Of a stretch of DNA of 7,108 nucleotides, positions 7,097 through 7,108 are shown piece after piece. The stretch's first letter is position 1. Each line of letters starts with the position of its first letter. The stretch comes from Ruminococcaceae bacterium UBA6413 (GTDB lineage: Bacteria > Bacillota > Clostridia > Oscillospirales > Ruminococcaceae). The stretch is from positions 1 through 7,108 of the forward strand of contig DJPL01000070.1 of assembly GCA_002437415.1 (NCBI GenBank), written 5' to 3'. The notes under the pieces are model-generated. The model was not told the DNA's origin. It ran no database searches and was given only the letters and a program-made list of their open reading frames with translations. Made by a program: the position numbers and the translations under genes.

Positions 7097-7108
7097 AAAA
7101 ACCCCGAT
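7097..7108 (-). terminator. Partial second minus-strand terminator cut by the window edge
   Basis: AAAAACCCCGAT repeats 11 of 12 bases of 7057-7068. On the minus strand it reads as a GC arm followed by TTTTT, which would be the 3' half of another terminator whose other arm lies beyond the window. Confidence 0.3.

Overview
The window looks like chromosomal DNA of a gut-type clostridium (Bacillota, Clostridia, probably the Ruminococcaceae/Oscillospirales side). I infer this from the mix of gene families, strong AAGGAGG-type ribosome binding sites, TTGACA/TATAAT promoters and moderately GC-rich coding DNA between AT-rich spacers. No exact species can be fixed from the sequence alone.

Layout. 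Bases 1-452 hold no convincing gene. They contain a run of stem-loops (about 39-245) ending in a T-run, a second hairpin terminator at 403-448, and a weak plus-strand promoter between them. From 453 to 6003 all six genes run on the minus strand. In the order of transcription they are: nth (endonuclease III), a membrane-anchored protein with two ComEA-type helix-hairpin-helix domains, an XRE-cupin regulator, a medium-chain-type acyl-CoA synthetase, a long form of DprA, and an MmcQ/YjbR-family protein. They seem to form two transcription units. nth and the ComEA-like gene (23-base gap) lie behind a promoter at 6034-6062. The XRE-cupin gene and the synthetase (32-base gap) lie behind a promoter at 4696-4724. 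dprA follows after a GC-rich hairpin that may partly stop transcription, and it overlaps the MmcQ/YjbR gene by one base.

From 6219 to 6967 a self-contained plus-strand HigB/HigA-type toxin-antitoxin module diverges from nth. It has a consensus promoter whose spacer is filled by a perfect 17-base palindrome (probable HigA operator), then toxin, antitoxin and terminator. To its right are a possible remnant of a ribbon-helix-helix gene and minus-strand terminators of a gene lying beyond the window.

Function. Three genes concern DNA uptake and repair (nth, ComEA-like, dprA). The XRE-cupin/synthetase pair is probably a self-regulated acyl-activation unit. The toxin-antitoxin module is an accessory insertion. 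I see no clearly new multi-gene system. The most unusual items are the unexplained structured region at the left edge, the expanded linker in DprA, and the precise operator-in-promoter design of the toxin module.
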